From: an uncultured Chloroflexota bacterium | GTDB taxonomy: Bacteria > Chloroflexota > Anaerolineae > Aggregatilineales > Phototrophicaceae | DNA length: 41,975 nt | Direction of reading: 5' to 3' | NCBI GenBank assembly: GCA_903864435.1 | Contig: CAIPFY010000002.1 | Span: 1-41,975, forward strand | Shown here: positions 7,027 through 15,056 of the stretch, piece by piece | Position numbering within the stretch: the stretch's first letter is position 1 | Layout: each line of letters opens with the position of its first letter | Notes under the pieces: generated by a model | What the model was told of the DNA's origin: nothing | The model's database searches: none | What the model saw: the letters and a program-made list of their open reading frames with translations, nothing else | Made by a program: the position numbers and the translations under genes

Positions 7027-8733
7027 ATGGCATTAGTAGACCGTCTGGCGGTAGCACGCGGGCAAACGCCCGCTGACCTTGTGCTGCGAAATGCTCGTCT
7101 GGTGAATGTCTGGTCGGGTGAAATCGAGACGACGGATATTGTCGTTTATGAAGGTCGGGTGGTGGCGCTGGCCTCTGGATACGAAGCGCGGGAAGTGATT
7201 GACCTTGGCGGGCGTTATGTGTGTCCGGGGTTCATAGACGCGCATGTGCATATCGAAAGCAGCCTGTGTACGCCGCCGGAGTTTGCGCGGGCGGTGGTGC
7301 CGCATGGCGTGACCAGTGTCGTGACCGACCCGCATGAAATCGCCAACGTGCTTGGCGGTGACGGGATTCGCTTCATGCTGGAACGTGCGAAAGATGGGCC
7401 GCTGAATGTGTTTGTGATGGCTTCTAGCTGCGTCCCTGCGACGCACATGGAAACCAGCGGCGCCACACTGGAAGCCGATGAACTTGCGCCGCTGCTGCAA
7501 AACGAGTGGGTGTTGGGGCTGGCAGAGGTGATGAACTACCCCGGCGTGGTCTATGGCGACGAAGGCATGGTTGACAAACTGGAAGCCTTCAAGCATAAGG
7601 TGATGGATGGGCACTGTCCGGCGCTAGGCGGCAAGGAACTGAATGCGTATGTGGCGTCCGGCATCGGCAGCGAACACGAATGCACGACGGTGGAGGAGGC
7701 GCGAGGAAAACTGCGCTTGGGGCTGACGATTTTCATTCGTGAAGGGACGACCACGCGCAATCTGCGCCCGCTGCTGCCGCTGATTACCCCGCACAACCAC
7801 ACCCGTTTGTGCTTCTGCACCGACGATCGCCAGCCGAACAGCCTGATGGACGAAGGCTCGATTGATTTCATGGTGCGGACAGCCATCACGCACGGGGTTG
7901 ATCCGGTGATGGCGATTCGCATGGGAACGCTGAACACCGCCCAGTATTTCCGGTTGCACGATTACGGCGTGATCACCCCCGGCAAATGGGCGGATATGGT
8001 GGTGTTTTCCGACTTGAATAATTTGCAACCGGAGCAGGTTTTCCGGGCGGGCAAGCTGGTCGCGCAGGGGGGGCAGATGGTGGCGCCCAAGCCACCGTTG
8101 CGTCCCGTCGTGCAGCGCCCTTCGGTGAATGTGAAAGCCGACAGCCTCGATTTTCGCATTCCGGCAGGTGGCGAACAGATTCGAGTGATTGGCGGTTTAG
8201 GCGATCAGGTCGTGACCGGGCATCGCATCGAAACGGCTCGAATTGTGAACGGTGAGGCGGTGGTGGATATTGAGCACGACTTCCTCAAGATGGCGGTGGT
8301 GGAACGTCATCACGCCAGCGGCGGCATTGGCAAAGGGTTCATTCACGGGTTTGGCCTGAAGCGCGGGGCGCTGGCCGGCACGGTAGCGCACGATCATCAC
8401 AACATGGTGATTATTGGCGCGGACGATGCCAGTATGCGCCGCGCTGCTCAGGCAGTGATGGAGATGGGCGGCGGGTTGGCTGCGGTGGATGGCGAACAGG
8501 TGTTAGGCATTCTGCCACTGCCTGTTGCCGGCTTGATGACGGAAATCCCGCTGCATGAGGTGCGGCGTGAATATGATGCGTTGATCGCTCATGCGCAGGC
8601 GTTGGGGAGCGAGATGCCCGACCCGTTTATGGCGATGAGTTTTATGGCGTTGGAAGTGATTCCAAACCTGAAGCTCACCGATGTAGGGCTTGTGGATGTT
8701 GAACAATTCAAGGTTGTGGACTTGTTTGTTTAA
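7027..8733 (+). CDS. ade: Adenine deaminase
   Basis: Converts adenine to hypoxanthine and ammonia; the Ade family is distinct from adenosine deaminase and uses a binuclear metal centre. The metal-binding HVHIESS motif is at 73-79 and DPHEIANV at 101-108, with FCTDDRQP further on. The C-terminal region contains the family's GIGKGFIHGFGLKRGA and VAHDHHN stretches. Length (568 residues) is typical. AAGGAGA directly before the start (spacing 6) is one of the best ribosome binding sites in the window, suggesting high expression. Hypoxanthine is a substrate for the molybdenum hydroxylase encoded downstream, so the gene fits a purine-salvage or catabolic pathway. Confidence 0.95.
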   Translation: MALVDRLAVARGQTPADLVLRNARLVNVWSGEIETTDIVVYEGRVVALASGYEAREVIDLGGRYVCPGFIDAHVHIESSLCTPPEFARAVVPHGVTSVVTDPHEIANVLGGDGIRFMLERAKDGPLNVFVMASSCVPATHMETSGATLEADELAPLLQNEWVLGLAEVMNYPGVVYGDEGMVDKLEAFKHKVMDGHCPALGGKELNAYVASGIGSEHECTTVEEARGKLRLGLTIFIREGTTTRNLRPLLPLITPHNHTRLCFCTDDRQPNSLMDEGSIDFMVRTAITHGVDPVMAIRMGTLNTAQYFRLHDYGVITPGKWADMVVFSDLNNLQPEQVFRAGKLVAQGGQMVAPKPPLRPVVQRPSVNVKADSLDFRIPAGGEQIRVIGGLGDQVVTGHRIETARIVNGEAVVDIEHDFLKMAVVERHHASGGIGKGFIHGFGLKRGALAGTVAHDHHNMVIIGADDASMRRAAQAVMEMGGGLAAVDGEQVLGILPLPVAGLMTEIPLHEVRREYDALIAHAQALGSEMPDPFMAMSFMALEVIPNLKLTDVGLVDVEQFKVVDLFV

Positions 8734-9047
8734 CACCCGATGAGTCACAATATGTAAGCGTTGTTTCAGCAAAGGGGCTGCCCCTGTTTGCCTTTCAAAC
8801 GGGCAGCATGGGCAGATCGGCCTCAATCCGTCCGGCGGGGCGGTTTGTCCGGCAAAGTCAGCGGCACAAGAGCGATTTTGAACCTTCGTGGTGATGCGAC
8901 TGCCTTGCGGAAAGATCGTTCTCAGGTCATCGCGCCGGATGATTTCTTTGGCGCGTGTGGGCTGGTGAGAACTTCAATTTGCAAGGTGGTTGTAAACTCG
9001 ATCCCCTATGCTCTATCTATTCAATTGATGTAAGGAGAATATGGATT
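8734..9047 (+). other. Intergenic region with a long hairpin (8777-8807)
   Basis: About 310 bp with no recognisable gene. Just after ade is a hairpin of two stacked stems, GCTGCCC/GGGCAGC (8777-8783 with 8801-8807) and GTTTG/CAAAC (8786-8790 with 8796-8800), with a 2-nt bulge and a 5-nt loop. It lacks a T-tract, so it may be a weak terminator, an RNA-stabilising structure or an attenuator. The rest up to 8989 shows nothing I can assign. I looked for a purine riboswitch layout and did not see one. Confidence 0.4.
8990..9019 (+). promoter_or_regulatory. Possible promoter of the carbamoyltransferase gene
   Basis: TTGTAA (8990-8995) and TATCTA (9014-9019) are separated by 18 nt, about 30 bp ahead of the start codon. 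Both boxes are imperfect, so this is a candidate only. AAGGAGA at 9032-9038 is the ribosome binding site. Confidence 0.35.
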
Positions 9048-10028
9048 ATGCAGACGGATTTGAGAGGGCGTGACCTGATTACCGAGCAGGAATGGACACG
9101 CGAAGAAATTGATACGCTGCTGGATGTGGCGTGGGACTTGAAGCGCAAACGCGCATTGGGCGAATCGCACGCTTACCTGCGCGATAAAGTGATGGCGATG
9201 CTGTTCTTTTTCACCAGCACCCGTACCCGCGCCAGTTTTGAAGCGGGCATGGCACAGTTGGGCGGTCATGCGCAGTTTATTGACAGCGAAACCACACAGA
9301 TTTCGCATGGCGATACCGCCAAAGAAATCGGCGAAATTCTGGGACGTTATTGTGACGGGATCGCCATTCGCCAGTGCGATTGGAACTTCGGCAACCAGTA
9401 CATCCGCGAAGTGGCGCAGGCCAGCCGCGTGCCGGTGCTGAACATGCAGTGCGATGTGTATCATCCCTTCCAGATTCTGGCTGATATGATGACTATTCAG
9501 GAGAAGCTCGGGCGCGATTTGCGCGGTCGTACGATCAACGTCAGCTATGCGTATGCCTCCAGCTACCAGAAGCCGTTATCGGTGCCGCAGAGCTTGATTC
9601 TGCTGATGACCCGCTACGGCATGAACGTGCGTCTGGCGCATCCGCCGGAGTTCGCCCTGATGCCGGACATTGTGCAGCAGGCGAAGGACAACACGAAGGC
9701 CAGCGGCGGCTCGTTTGAAATGATGGACGAGTTCGACGCGGGCTTCAAGGACGCGGATGTGATCTACGCCAAGAGCTGGGGTTGCTGGATGGCGACCGAG
9801 GACAAGGCGGAATCGGCGGTGATCGGCAAGAAGTACACCAACTGGATTACCGACGAACGCCGCATGGCGCTGGCGAAGGAAAGCGCGATTTATATGCACT
9901 GCCTGCCTGCTGACCGCAACATCGAAGTCACGGACGGCGTGATTGATGGCCCGCAGAGCGTGGTTTATGACGAGGCAGAAAATCGGCTGCACGTTCAGAA
10001 AGCAGCGATGGCGCTCACGATGCGCTAA
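9048..10028 (+). CDS. ygeW: YgeW-like (knotted) catabolic carbamoyltransferase
   Basis: Aspartate/ornithine carbamoyltransferase superfamily. The carbamoyl-phosphate loop STRTR is at 57-61, HG at 87-88, HPFQ at 139-142 (most relatives have HPTQ) and HCLPADR at 284-290. The middle of the protein closely follows what I know of E. coli YgeW: KPLSVPQ, LMTRYGM, KASGGSF and AKSW all have direct counterparts. YgeW is a knotted transcarbamylase assigned to purine/urate catabolism; it would run backwards, phosphorolysing a carbamoylated intermediate to carbamoyl phosphate. Carbamate kinase is the next gene, as expected. At 326 residues it is shorter than E. coli YgeW (about 396). The start ATG 9048 has AAGGAGA 9 nt upstream. 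The true carbamoyl acceptor is not known from sequence. Confidence 0.85.
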   Translation: MQTDLRGRDLITEQEWTREEIDTLLDVAWDLKRKRALGESHAYLRDKVMAMLFFFTSTRTRASFEAGMAQLGGHAQFIDSETTQISHGDTAKEIGEILGRYCDGIAIRQCDWNFGNQYIREVAQASRVPVLNMQCDVYHPFQILADMMTIQEKLGRDLRGRTINVSYAYASSYQKPLSVPQSLILLMTRYGMNVRLAHPPEFALMPDIVQQAKDNTKASGGSFEMMDEFDAGFKDADVIYAKSWGCWMATEDKAESAVIGKKYTNWITDERRMALAKESAIYMHCLPADRNIEVTDGVIDGPQSVVYDEAENRLHVQKAAMALTMR

Positions 10029-10040
10029 AGGCTGAGGGAA

Positions 10041-10075
10041 CGATCAGGGGTGAACAGTCGTTTCACCCCTGATCG
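10041..10075 (+). other. Perfect 14-bp hairpin between ygeW-like gene and carbamate kinase gene
   Basis: CGATCAGGGGTGAA (10041-10054) pairs perfectly with TTCACCCCTGATCG (10062-10075) around a 7-nt loop. No T-tract follows. It begins 12 bp after the stop codon, so it could be a processing or stability element setting different mRNA levels for the two genes, or a protein-binding palindrome. Confidence 0.6.
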
Positions 10076-10089
10076 GGTTAGCGATTCAG

Positions 10090-10115
10090 TAAACGATAGG
10101 TACTAAACGATAGGT
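10090..10115 (+). repeat. Tandem direct repeat upstream of the carbamate kinase gene
   Basis: TAAACGATAGGT occurs twice, at 10090-10101 and 10104-10115, a 14-bp period ending 14 bp before the start codon of the carbamate kinase gene. It could be a duplicated operator or a ribosome-binding element; it could also be a chance slippage product. Confidence 0.5.
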
Positions 10116-10129
10116 TAGGTTATTACACG

Positions 10130-11077
10130 ATGATCGAAAAACTAGCGATTGTTGCCATTGGTGGCAATTCATTGATTGAAGACCCGAAACAACCCGGAAT
10201 TGCCCGTCAGTGGGATGCCGCCCGCCAAACCTGCGAACATATCGCTTTGATGGTGGCAGAAGGCTGGCATGTGGTGGTGACGCACGGCAACGGCCCGCAG
10301 GTGGGCTACATCCTGCGGCGTGGTGAAATTGCATCGCGGGAAGGCATCCATGATGTGCCGCTTGATCTGATCGTGGCGGATACTCAGGGCAGCATCGGCT
10401 ACATGCTGCAACAGTGCCTTGATAATTCGCTGCGCCGTCTGGGGATGAACCGCACCTGTGCGACGGTTACGACGCAGGTGCGCGTGGATGCCGATGATCC
10501 TGCGTTCCAGAATCCCACCAAGCCGATTGGCAGTTTCATGACCGAGGCCGAAGCCCGCAAGTTTGAGGCCGAGGGATGGGATGTGATGGAAGATTCGGGG
10601 CGCGGTTGGCGGCGGGTGGTGGCTTCTCCGCAACCGCGTTCGGTGGTGGAGATTAATGCGATTCAGGCTTTGATGCTCAACGGGTATGTGGTCATCGCCT
10701 GCGGTGGGGGCGGCATTCCGGTGGTGCGCACCGAACAGGGCAGCCTGCGCGGGGTGTACGCCGTGATTGACAAAGACCGTGCGAGTGCGCTGCTGGCGCT
10801 GACTCTGCGGGCCGACCTGTTGATGATCTCGACGGGTGTGGAGAAGGTGTGCTTGAACTTCAACAAGCCCGATCAGCGTGAGGTGGATCGCTTGACGCTG
10901 GCGGAGGCCAAGCAGTATATAGCAGAAGGACATTTCGGCACAGGCAGTATGCTGCCAAAGGTCGAGGCCGCAGTAGATTTTGTTCAGAACGGCGGCCCGC
11001 GTGCCATCATCACCAATCCGCAGAACTTGCAGCGTGCGCTGCGCGGCGAGGCCGGAACGCAGGTTGTACCGGGCTAG
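10130..11077 (+). CDS. arcC: Carbamate kinase
   Basis: Converts carbamoyl phosphate and ADP to ATP, ammonia and CO2 when acting catabolically. It belongs to the amino acid kinase fold. Visible motifs are AIGGNSL (9-15), THGNGPQVG (about 48-56), the ACGGGGIPV strand, DKDRASALLA and the C-terminal GSMLPKVEAA. Length (315 residues) matches ArcC/YqeA. It directly follows the YgeW-like carbamoyltransferase, which gives it a substrate, and the pair would be the ATP-yielding end of a purine or similar degradation pathway. No strong Shine-Dalgarno site is visible; the start ATG 10130 agrees with the family N-terminus. E. coli keeps yqeA in the same cluster as ygeW. Confidence 0.95.
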   Translation: MIEKLAIVAIGGNSLIEDPKQPGIARQWDAARQTCEHIALMVAEGWHVVVTHGNGPQVGYILRRGEIASREGIHDVPLDLIVADTQGSIGYMLQQCLDNSLRRLGMNRTCATVTTQVRVDADDPAFQNPTKPIGSFMTEAEARKFEAEGWDVMEDSGRGWRRVVASPQPRSVVEINAIQALMLNGYVVIACGGGGIPVVRTEQGSLRGVYAVIDKDRASALLALTLRADLLMISTGVEKVCLNFNKPDQREVDRLTLAEAKQYIAEGHFGTGSMLPKVEAAVDFVQNGGPRAIITNPQNLQRALRGEAGTQVVPG

Positions 11078-11103
11078 TGTGTTGTAGGGGAAATTGATCT
11101 CAT

Positions 11104-12357
11104 ATGGCGGTTATTCTCGAATTCAAATGCCCCCTGTGCGGGGGAAGCTATGCGCCGGATGCGGTGCAGTACACCTGTCCCACCTGCGGAACGGTGGGGA
11201 CGCTGGACGTGCTGTATGACTACGCCGCGCTACGCTCGCAGATTGATCGTGATGCGATTCATCAGCATCCGGCGCAGTCCATCGAACGCTATAAGGCGCT
11301 GCTGCCGCTGAAGCCTGAGTCGGCGCTGCCGCCCCTGCGGGTGGGCATGACCCCGCTGTACGACTCGGCGCGGTTGGCGGAGCATCTGGGGGTGCGGCAG
11401 GCATGGGCGAAAGATGATGGTCAGAACCCGACTGGCTCGTTCAAAGACCGTGCGAGTGCGCTGGTGGTGGCACGGGCGGTTGAACAGGGCATACAGACGG
11501 TGAGTACCGCCAGTACCGGTAACGCGGCGGCGGCGCTTTCCGGGCTTGGCGCGTCGGTGGGACTGAACATCATTATCTTCGTGCCAGCCAGTGCGCCGGA
11601 AGCCAAAATCGCGCAGCTGCTGGTTTATGGCGCGACGGTCATTCTGGTTGAAGACACCTACGATGTGGCTTTCGACCTGTGTACCGAGATGTGCCTGCGC
11701 GAAGGCTGGTACTGCCGTAACACTGCTATGAATCCCTTCACGACGGAAGGGAAGAAAACCGCCTCGCTGGAGATTGCCGATCAACTGGGTTGGGATGTGC
11801 CGGATGTGGTGGTGGTGAGCGTCGGTGATGGTAATATCATCGCGGGCATCTACAAGGGCTTCTACGATCTGCACCAGTTAGGCTGGATACCGCGTATTCC
11901 GCGTTTGATCGGTGTACAAGCAGAAGGTAGCGCGGCGCTTCATCAGGCATGGCAGGCCGGTCAATCAGCGGCGGAGATGCAGCCGATTGATGCCCAAACA
12001 CTGGCGGACAGCATTTCGGCAGGGCTTCCCCGCGATCGGGCGAAGGCGCTGCGTGCCGTGCGCGAGACGAACGGGGCGTATGTGACGGTGAACGATGAAG
12101 CCATCATCGCAGCCATCCCCCGTCTGGCGCGGCTGACCGGCATCTTTGCAGAACCAGCCTCGGCAGCGGTTTTCGCAGGGGCGGAACGTGCTGTACAATC
12201 AGGGGTAATTCACCGTGATGAGCGCGTGTTGCTCATGCTCACGGGTAATGGACTGAAGGATGTGCGCCGTGCGCAGCAGTCGGTGGCACAAGGCTTGCGT
12301 GTGAAGCCGACGATTGAATCCATCCAGCAGGCGTTGGGAAGCGAGCGAAATAAATGA
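11104..12357 (+). CDS. Threonine synthase-like PLP enzyme with zinc ribbon
   Basis: Fold-type II PLP enzyme of the threonine synthase group. An N-terminal zinc ribbon has CPLC (9-12) and CPTC (25-28). The PLP lysine is K114 in GSFKDRAS, the substrate loop STGNAA is at 137-142, and VSVGDGNIIAG binds the cofactor phosphate. Length (417) is normal for class II-type threonine synthase, which makes threonine from phosphohomoserine. No hom or thrB neighbours are present; the gene instead sits after carbamate kinase in a purine-type cluster. E. coli's urate cluster also has a PLP enzyme of this fold (YgeX, diaminopropionate ammonia-lyase), so a lyase role is possible. Ordinary threonine synthesis remains the default. 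The next gene overlaps it by ATGA. Confidence 0.8.
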   Translation: MAVILEFKCPLCGGSYAPDAVQYTCPTCGTVGTLDVLYDYAALRSQIDRDAIHQHPAQSIERYKALLPLKPESALPPLRVGMTPLYDSARLAEHLGVRQAWAKDDGQNPTGSFKDRASALVVARAVEQGIQTVSTASTGNAAAALSGLGASVGLNIIIFVPASAPEAKIAQLLVYGATVILVEDTYDVAFDLCTEMCLREGWYCRNTAMNPFTTEGKKTASLEIADQLGWDVPDVVVVSVGDGNIIAGIYKGFYDLHQLGWIPRIPRLIGVQAEGSAALHQAWQAGQSAAEMQPIDAQTLADSISAGLPRDRAKALRAVRETNGAYVTVNDEAIIAAIPRLARLTGIFAEPASAAVFAGAERAVQSGVIHRDERVLLMLTGNGLKDVRRAQQSVAQGLRVKPTIESIQQALGSERNK

Positions 12358-13355
12358 GTACAAATCCCCGCTATTCGGTTGTTGCGCCCATCTACAATGA
12401 AGAGGGCAATATACAAGTTCTGTACGACCGCATCTCGGCAGTCATGGACTCGACGGGTGAGTCGTGGGAACTGGTTTGCGTGAATGACGGTAGTCGTGAC
12501 CGTTCAGTGGAATTGATTACCGAGCTTTCGGTTAAAGACCCGCGTGTGAAACTGGTGAATTTTGCCCGCAACTTCGGTCATCAGATTGCGGTGACGGCTG
12601 GCCTGCATCACACGTCGGGAGATGCGGCGGTCATCATTGATGCTGACTTGCAAGACCCGCCGGAACTCATTCTCGAAATGATCGAACGCTGGAAAGCGGG
12701 GTATCAGGTGGTGTATGCCGTGCGCGAGGAGCGCAAAGGCGAAGGCTGGTTCAAACTGCTCACCGCCAAGTTGTTCTACCGGCTCATCTATCGCATTACC
12801 GATGTGAGCATCCCGCTGGATACCGGCGATTTCCGGCTGATGGATCGGCGTGTGGTGAACGCGCTGAACGCCATGAAGGAGCATAATCGCTTCATTCGCG
12901 GGATGACTAGCTGGGTCGGGTTCAAGCAAGTGGGCGTGAAATATGTGCGGCAGGAGCGTTTCGCGGGGGAAACCAAGTACCCACTGAAGAAGATGGTTCG
13001 CTTCGCAATGGACGCGATCACCGGCTTCTCGTATTTCCCGCTGCAAGTCATGGTGTATGTCTCGTTCGTGATGGGGCTGTTGGCGGTGCTGGCGATCCCG
13101 ATCATCGCGCTGTTGCGCGTCATTCTGGGGTATCAGTTCCTCGGCGGTCAGGTGACGAACATTGTTTTGCTGCTGCTGGTGAGTTCGTTCCAGCTGTTCT
13201 TTTTGTTCATGATGGGGCAGTATGTGGCGCGTATTTATGATGAGACACGCGGACGCCCGCTGTATGTGGTGGCGAACACGGTTGGTTTTGAACAGGCGGC
13301 TCAAGCACCCGCTGCCTCGATCGCCGCGTCCTCCTCGCCGCCGGGACAGGAATAA
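12354..13355 (+). CDS. Family 2 glycosyltransferase, polyprenyl-phosphate sugar type
   Basis: A membrane-anchored glycosyltransferase of the DPM1/GtrB type that loads a sugar from a nucleotide donor onto polyprenyl phosphate. The catalytic domain has APIYNEEGNI, the NDGSRD motif (44-49) and DADLQDPPE (96-104). Two C-terminal transmembrane helices lie at about 230-257 and 266-290, followed by a short Ala-rich cytoplasmic tail. The length of 333 residues suits this subfamily. The start overlaps the stop of the PLP gene (ATGA), which implies translational coupling although the functions look unrelated. It could supply a donor lipid for the large GT-C protein encoded at 21778-24246. Confidence 0.88.
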   Translation: MSTNPRYSVVAPIYNEEGNIQVLYDRISAVMDSTGESWELVCVNDGSRDRSVELITELSVKDPRVKLVNFARNFGHQIAVTAGLHHTSGDAAVIIDADLQDPPELILEMIERWKAGYQVVYAVREERKGEGWFKLLTAKLFYRLIYRITDVSIPLDTGDFRLMDRRVVNALNAMKEHNRFIRGMTSWVGFKQVGVKYVRQERFAGETKYPLKKMVRFAMDAITGFSYFPLQVMVYVSFVMGLLAVLAIPIIALLRVILGYQFLGGQVTNIVLLLLVSSFQLFFLFMMGQYVARIYDETRGRPLYVVANTVGFEQAAQAPAASIAASSSPPGQE

Positions 13356-13363
13356 GGTCTGGA

Positions 13364-13600
13364 ATGGCGCAGTCGCAACCTGACCCATTGGTGCTTGTAC
13401 AGAAATACCAGCAGCTCGTGATCGCGTATGAAACGCTGGATCACGAGATAGACCATCTCATCATGGCGCATGGCGGCACTTCCGATAAAATGCCGCCAGA
13501 TGCGCTGGCAACCTACCGCCAGCTTGCACGACAGCGCGACGACATCCAGAACGAAATGCGCGAGTTGGAACAAGAACTGCAATTTGATGACGAGTCTTAA
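13364..13600 (+). CDS. Small coiled-coil protein of unknown function
   Basis: A 78-residue acidic protein with heptad-like helices at both ends (LVQKYQQLVIAYETLDHEID and a C-terminal RQRDDIQNEMRELEQEL). No signal peptide or membrane segment is visible. It begins 8 bp after the glycosyltransferase and is preceded by AGGAATAAGG, so it is translated in the same operon. I do not recognise a family; an accessory subunit for the membrane-bound glycosyltransferase is conceivable but unsupported. A terminator follows at once. Confidence 0.6.
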   Translation: MAQSQPDPLVLVQKYQQLVIAYETLDHEIDHLIMAHGGTSDKMPPDALATYRQLARQRDDIQNEMRELEQELQFDDES

Positions 13601-13603
13601 ATA

Positions 13604-13625
13604 AGCGCAGTCTTCTGCGCTTTTT
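13604..13625 (+). terminator. Rho-independent terminator after the small coiled-coil gene
   Basis: A 7-bp stem AGCGCAG/CTGCGCT with a TCTT loop is followed by TTTT. It divides the carbamoyltransferase-to-GT2 unit from the PLP-SsnA-F420 unit. Confidence 0.85.
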
Positions 13626-13652
13626 GGCTGATTTTAACCCGGAGAAACGATC

Positions 13653-15047
13653 TTGATTACTGGCCCTACTTTTGAAGAAATGCTGCATCCGCAGAAAATC
13701 GCCCCGGAAATTCGGGCGAAGGCGTTAGCTGCGCGTACCGCAAATCCGCTTGACCCCGTGAACCTGTTTAATATCACATGGCGCGACCCGAACAACGAGG
13801 TTTACCATGTGGTGCTGCCCAAAGAATTGACGGGTGTGGACGCCAATATCGTTGTGATTTACGGGAAGGAATTTCCGTCAGGCAGCCATAAAGTTGGCGC
13901 GGCTTATTCGGTGCTGCTGGAACTGGAATTGTTTGGCGAAGTAGACCCGAATGTGCATACGCTGGTGTGGCCTTCGACGGGCAACTACGGCATCGGCGGC
14001 GCGTGGGTGGGCGGGCGAATGGGCTGCAAGAGTCTGGTGGTGCTGCCCGCCGGTATGAGCCGTGAACGTTTTGAGCGCATCGAGAGCTACGGCGCGAGCA
14101 TCAACAAGACGGTGGGTTCGGAGAGCAACGTCAAGGAAATCTATGACGAGACTCACCGGCTGCGCAACAGCGATCCCAACATTCGCATCCTCAATCAGTT
14201 CGAGGTGATGGGCAACTATCGCTTCCACTACCATGTGACTGGCAATACGATTGTCGAATTGGCTGCCGAGCTACAGGCGAAGGGCGTGGGGACGGGCAAA
14301 ATCTCGGCCTATGTTTCTGCGATGGGCAGCTCAGGAACGATTGCGGCGGGCGATCGCTTGAAGCAGGTGTGGCCGGATCACAAGATCGTCGGCCTAGAGC
14401 CGATTCAATGCCCGACGCTGTATAACAACGGCTACGGCGTGCATGATATTCAGGGCATCGGCGACAAGCATGTGACATGGATTCACAATGTCTTGAACAT
14501 GGATGCGATCATGTGCATTGACGACATCGAATGCAAGAAGGGGTTGCAGGTTTTCGCCGAAGAAGCCGGACGGCAAACGCTCATCAACCGGTATAAGATG
14601 GACGCCGCGCTGGTGGAAAAACTGGGGCCGTTGTTCGGCATCAGCGGCATCTGCAACATTCTGGGCGCGATTAAGACGGCTCGTTATTACAACATGGGCA
14701 AGGATGATGTGATCGTCACCGTCGCCACCGACGCGCTGGATCGCTATCATTCGGTGATGGACAGCATGGCGGAGTGCTATGGTCATCTGGACGAAGCCGA
14801 AACGGTTGGGCGCGTGGAGAGCATCTTCAAAGGGATGCGTACCGACTGGATTATGCCCGGTACGCCGGAAGCCCGCGAACGCTGGCACAACCTGAAGTAT
14901 TACACATGGGTGGAGCAGCAGGGTAAATCCGTCGAAGAACTGGATGCCCAGCGCGATCCTGCGTGGTGGGCAGAGCATCAGCAGCGCGTACAGGCGATTG
15001 ATGCGCGATTGGCTGCGCTGCGCGAGGCGGATACTCGCCGTTCATAG
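13653..15047 (+). CDS. Fold-type II PLP-dependent enzyme (cysteine synthase-like family)
   Basis: A 464-residue PLP enzyme. The likely PLP lysine is K80 in FPSGSHKVGAA, the substrate loop PSTGNYG is at 107-113 and a glycine-rich phosphate cradle (SAMGSSGTIAAGD) follows at about 222-234. It is longer than cysteine synthase and carries a C-terminal extension (about 370-464) rich in Trp and charged residues. I recall the family as a widespread but poorly defined set in anaerobes, sometimes near YgeW-type carbamoyltransferases; that is memory, not a search. A beta-elimination or replacement reaction on a small amino acid is inferred. The start TTG 13653 is chosen because GGAG lies 8 nt upstream; the first ATG (13680) would lose nine residues. 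Confidence 0.75.
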   Translation: MITGPTFEEMLHPQKIAPEIRAKALAARTANPLDPVNLFNITWRDPNNEVYHVVLPKELTGVDANIVVIYGKEFPSGSHKVGAAYSVLLELELFGEVDPNVHTLVWPSTGNYGIGGAWVGGRMGCKSLVVLPAGMSRERFERIESYGASINKTVGSESNVKEIYDETHRLRNSDPNIRILNQFEVMGNYRFHYHVTGNTIVELAAELQAKGVGTGKISAYVSAMGSSGTIAAGDRLKQVWPDHKIVGLEPIQCPTLYNNGYGVHDIQGIGDKHVTWIHNVLNMDAIMCIDDIECKKGLQVFAEEAGRQTLINRYKMDAALVEKLGPLFGISGICNILGAIKTARYYNMGKDDVIVTVATDALDRYHSVMDSMAECYGHLDEAETVGRVESIFKGMRTDWIMPGTPEARERWHNLKYYTWVEQQGKSVEELDAQRDPAWWAEHQQRVQAIDARLAALREADTRRS

Positions 15048-15056
15048 TTGCAGACG

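Noticed and set aside
8761..9033. A 90-codon frame in the gap after adenine deaminase
   Set aside because: It has no family resemblance, no ribosome binding site, and overlaps the hairpin and the candidate promoter.
8734..9047. Purine or other known riboswitch ahead of the carbamoyltransferase gene
   Set aside because: No three-way-junction layout with conserved loop sequences could be traced; only the simple hairpin at 8777-8807 stands out.
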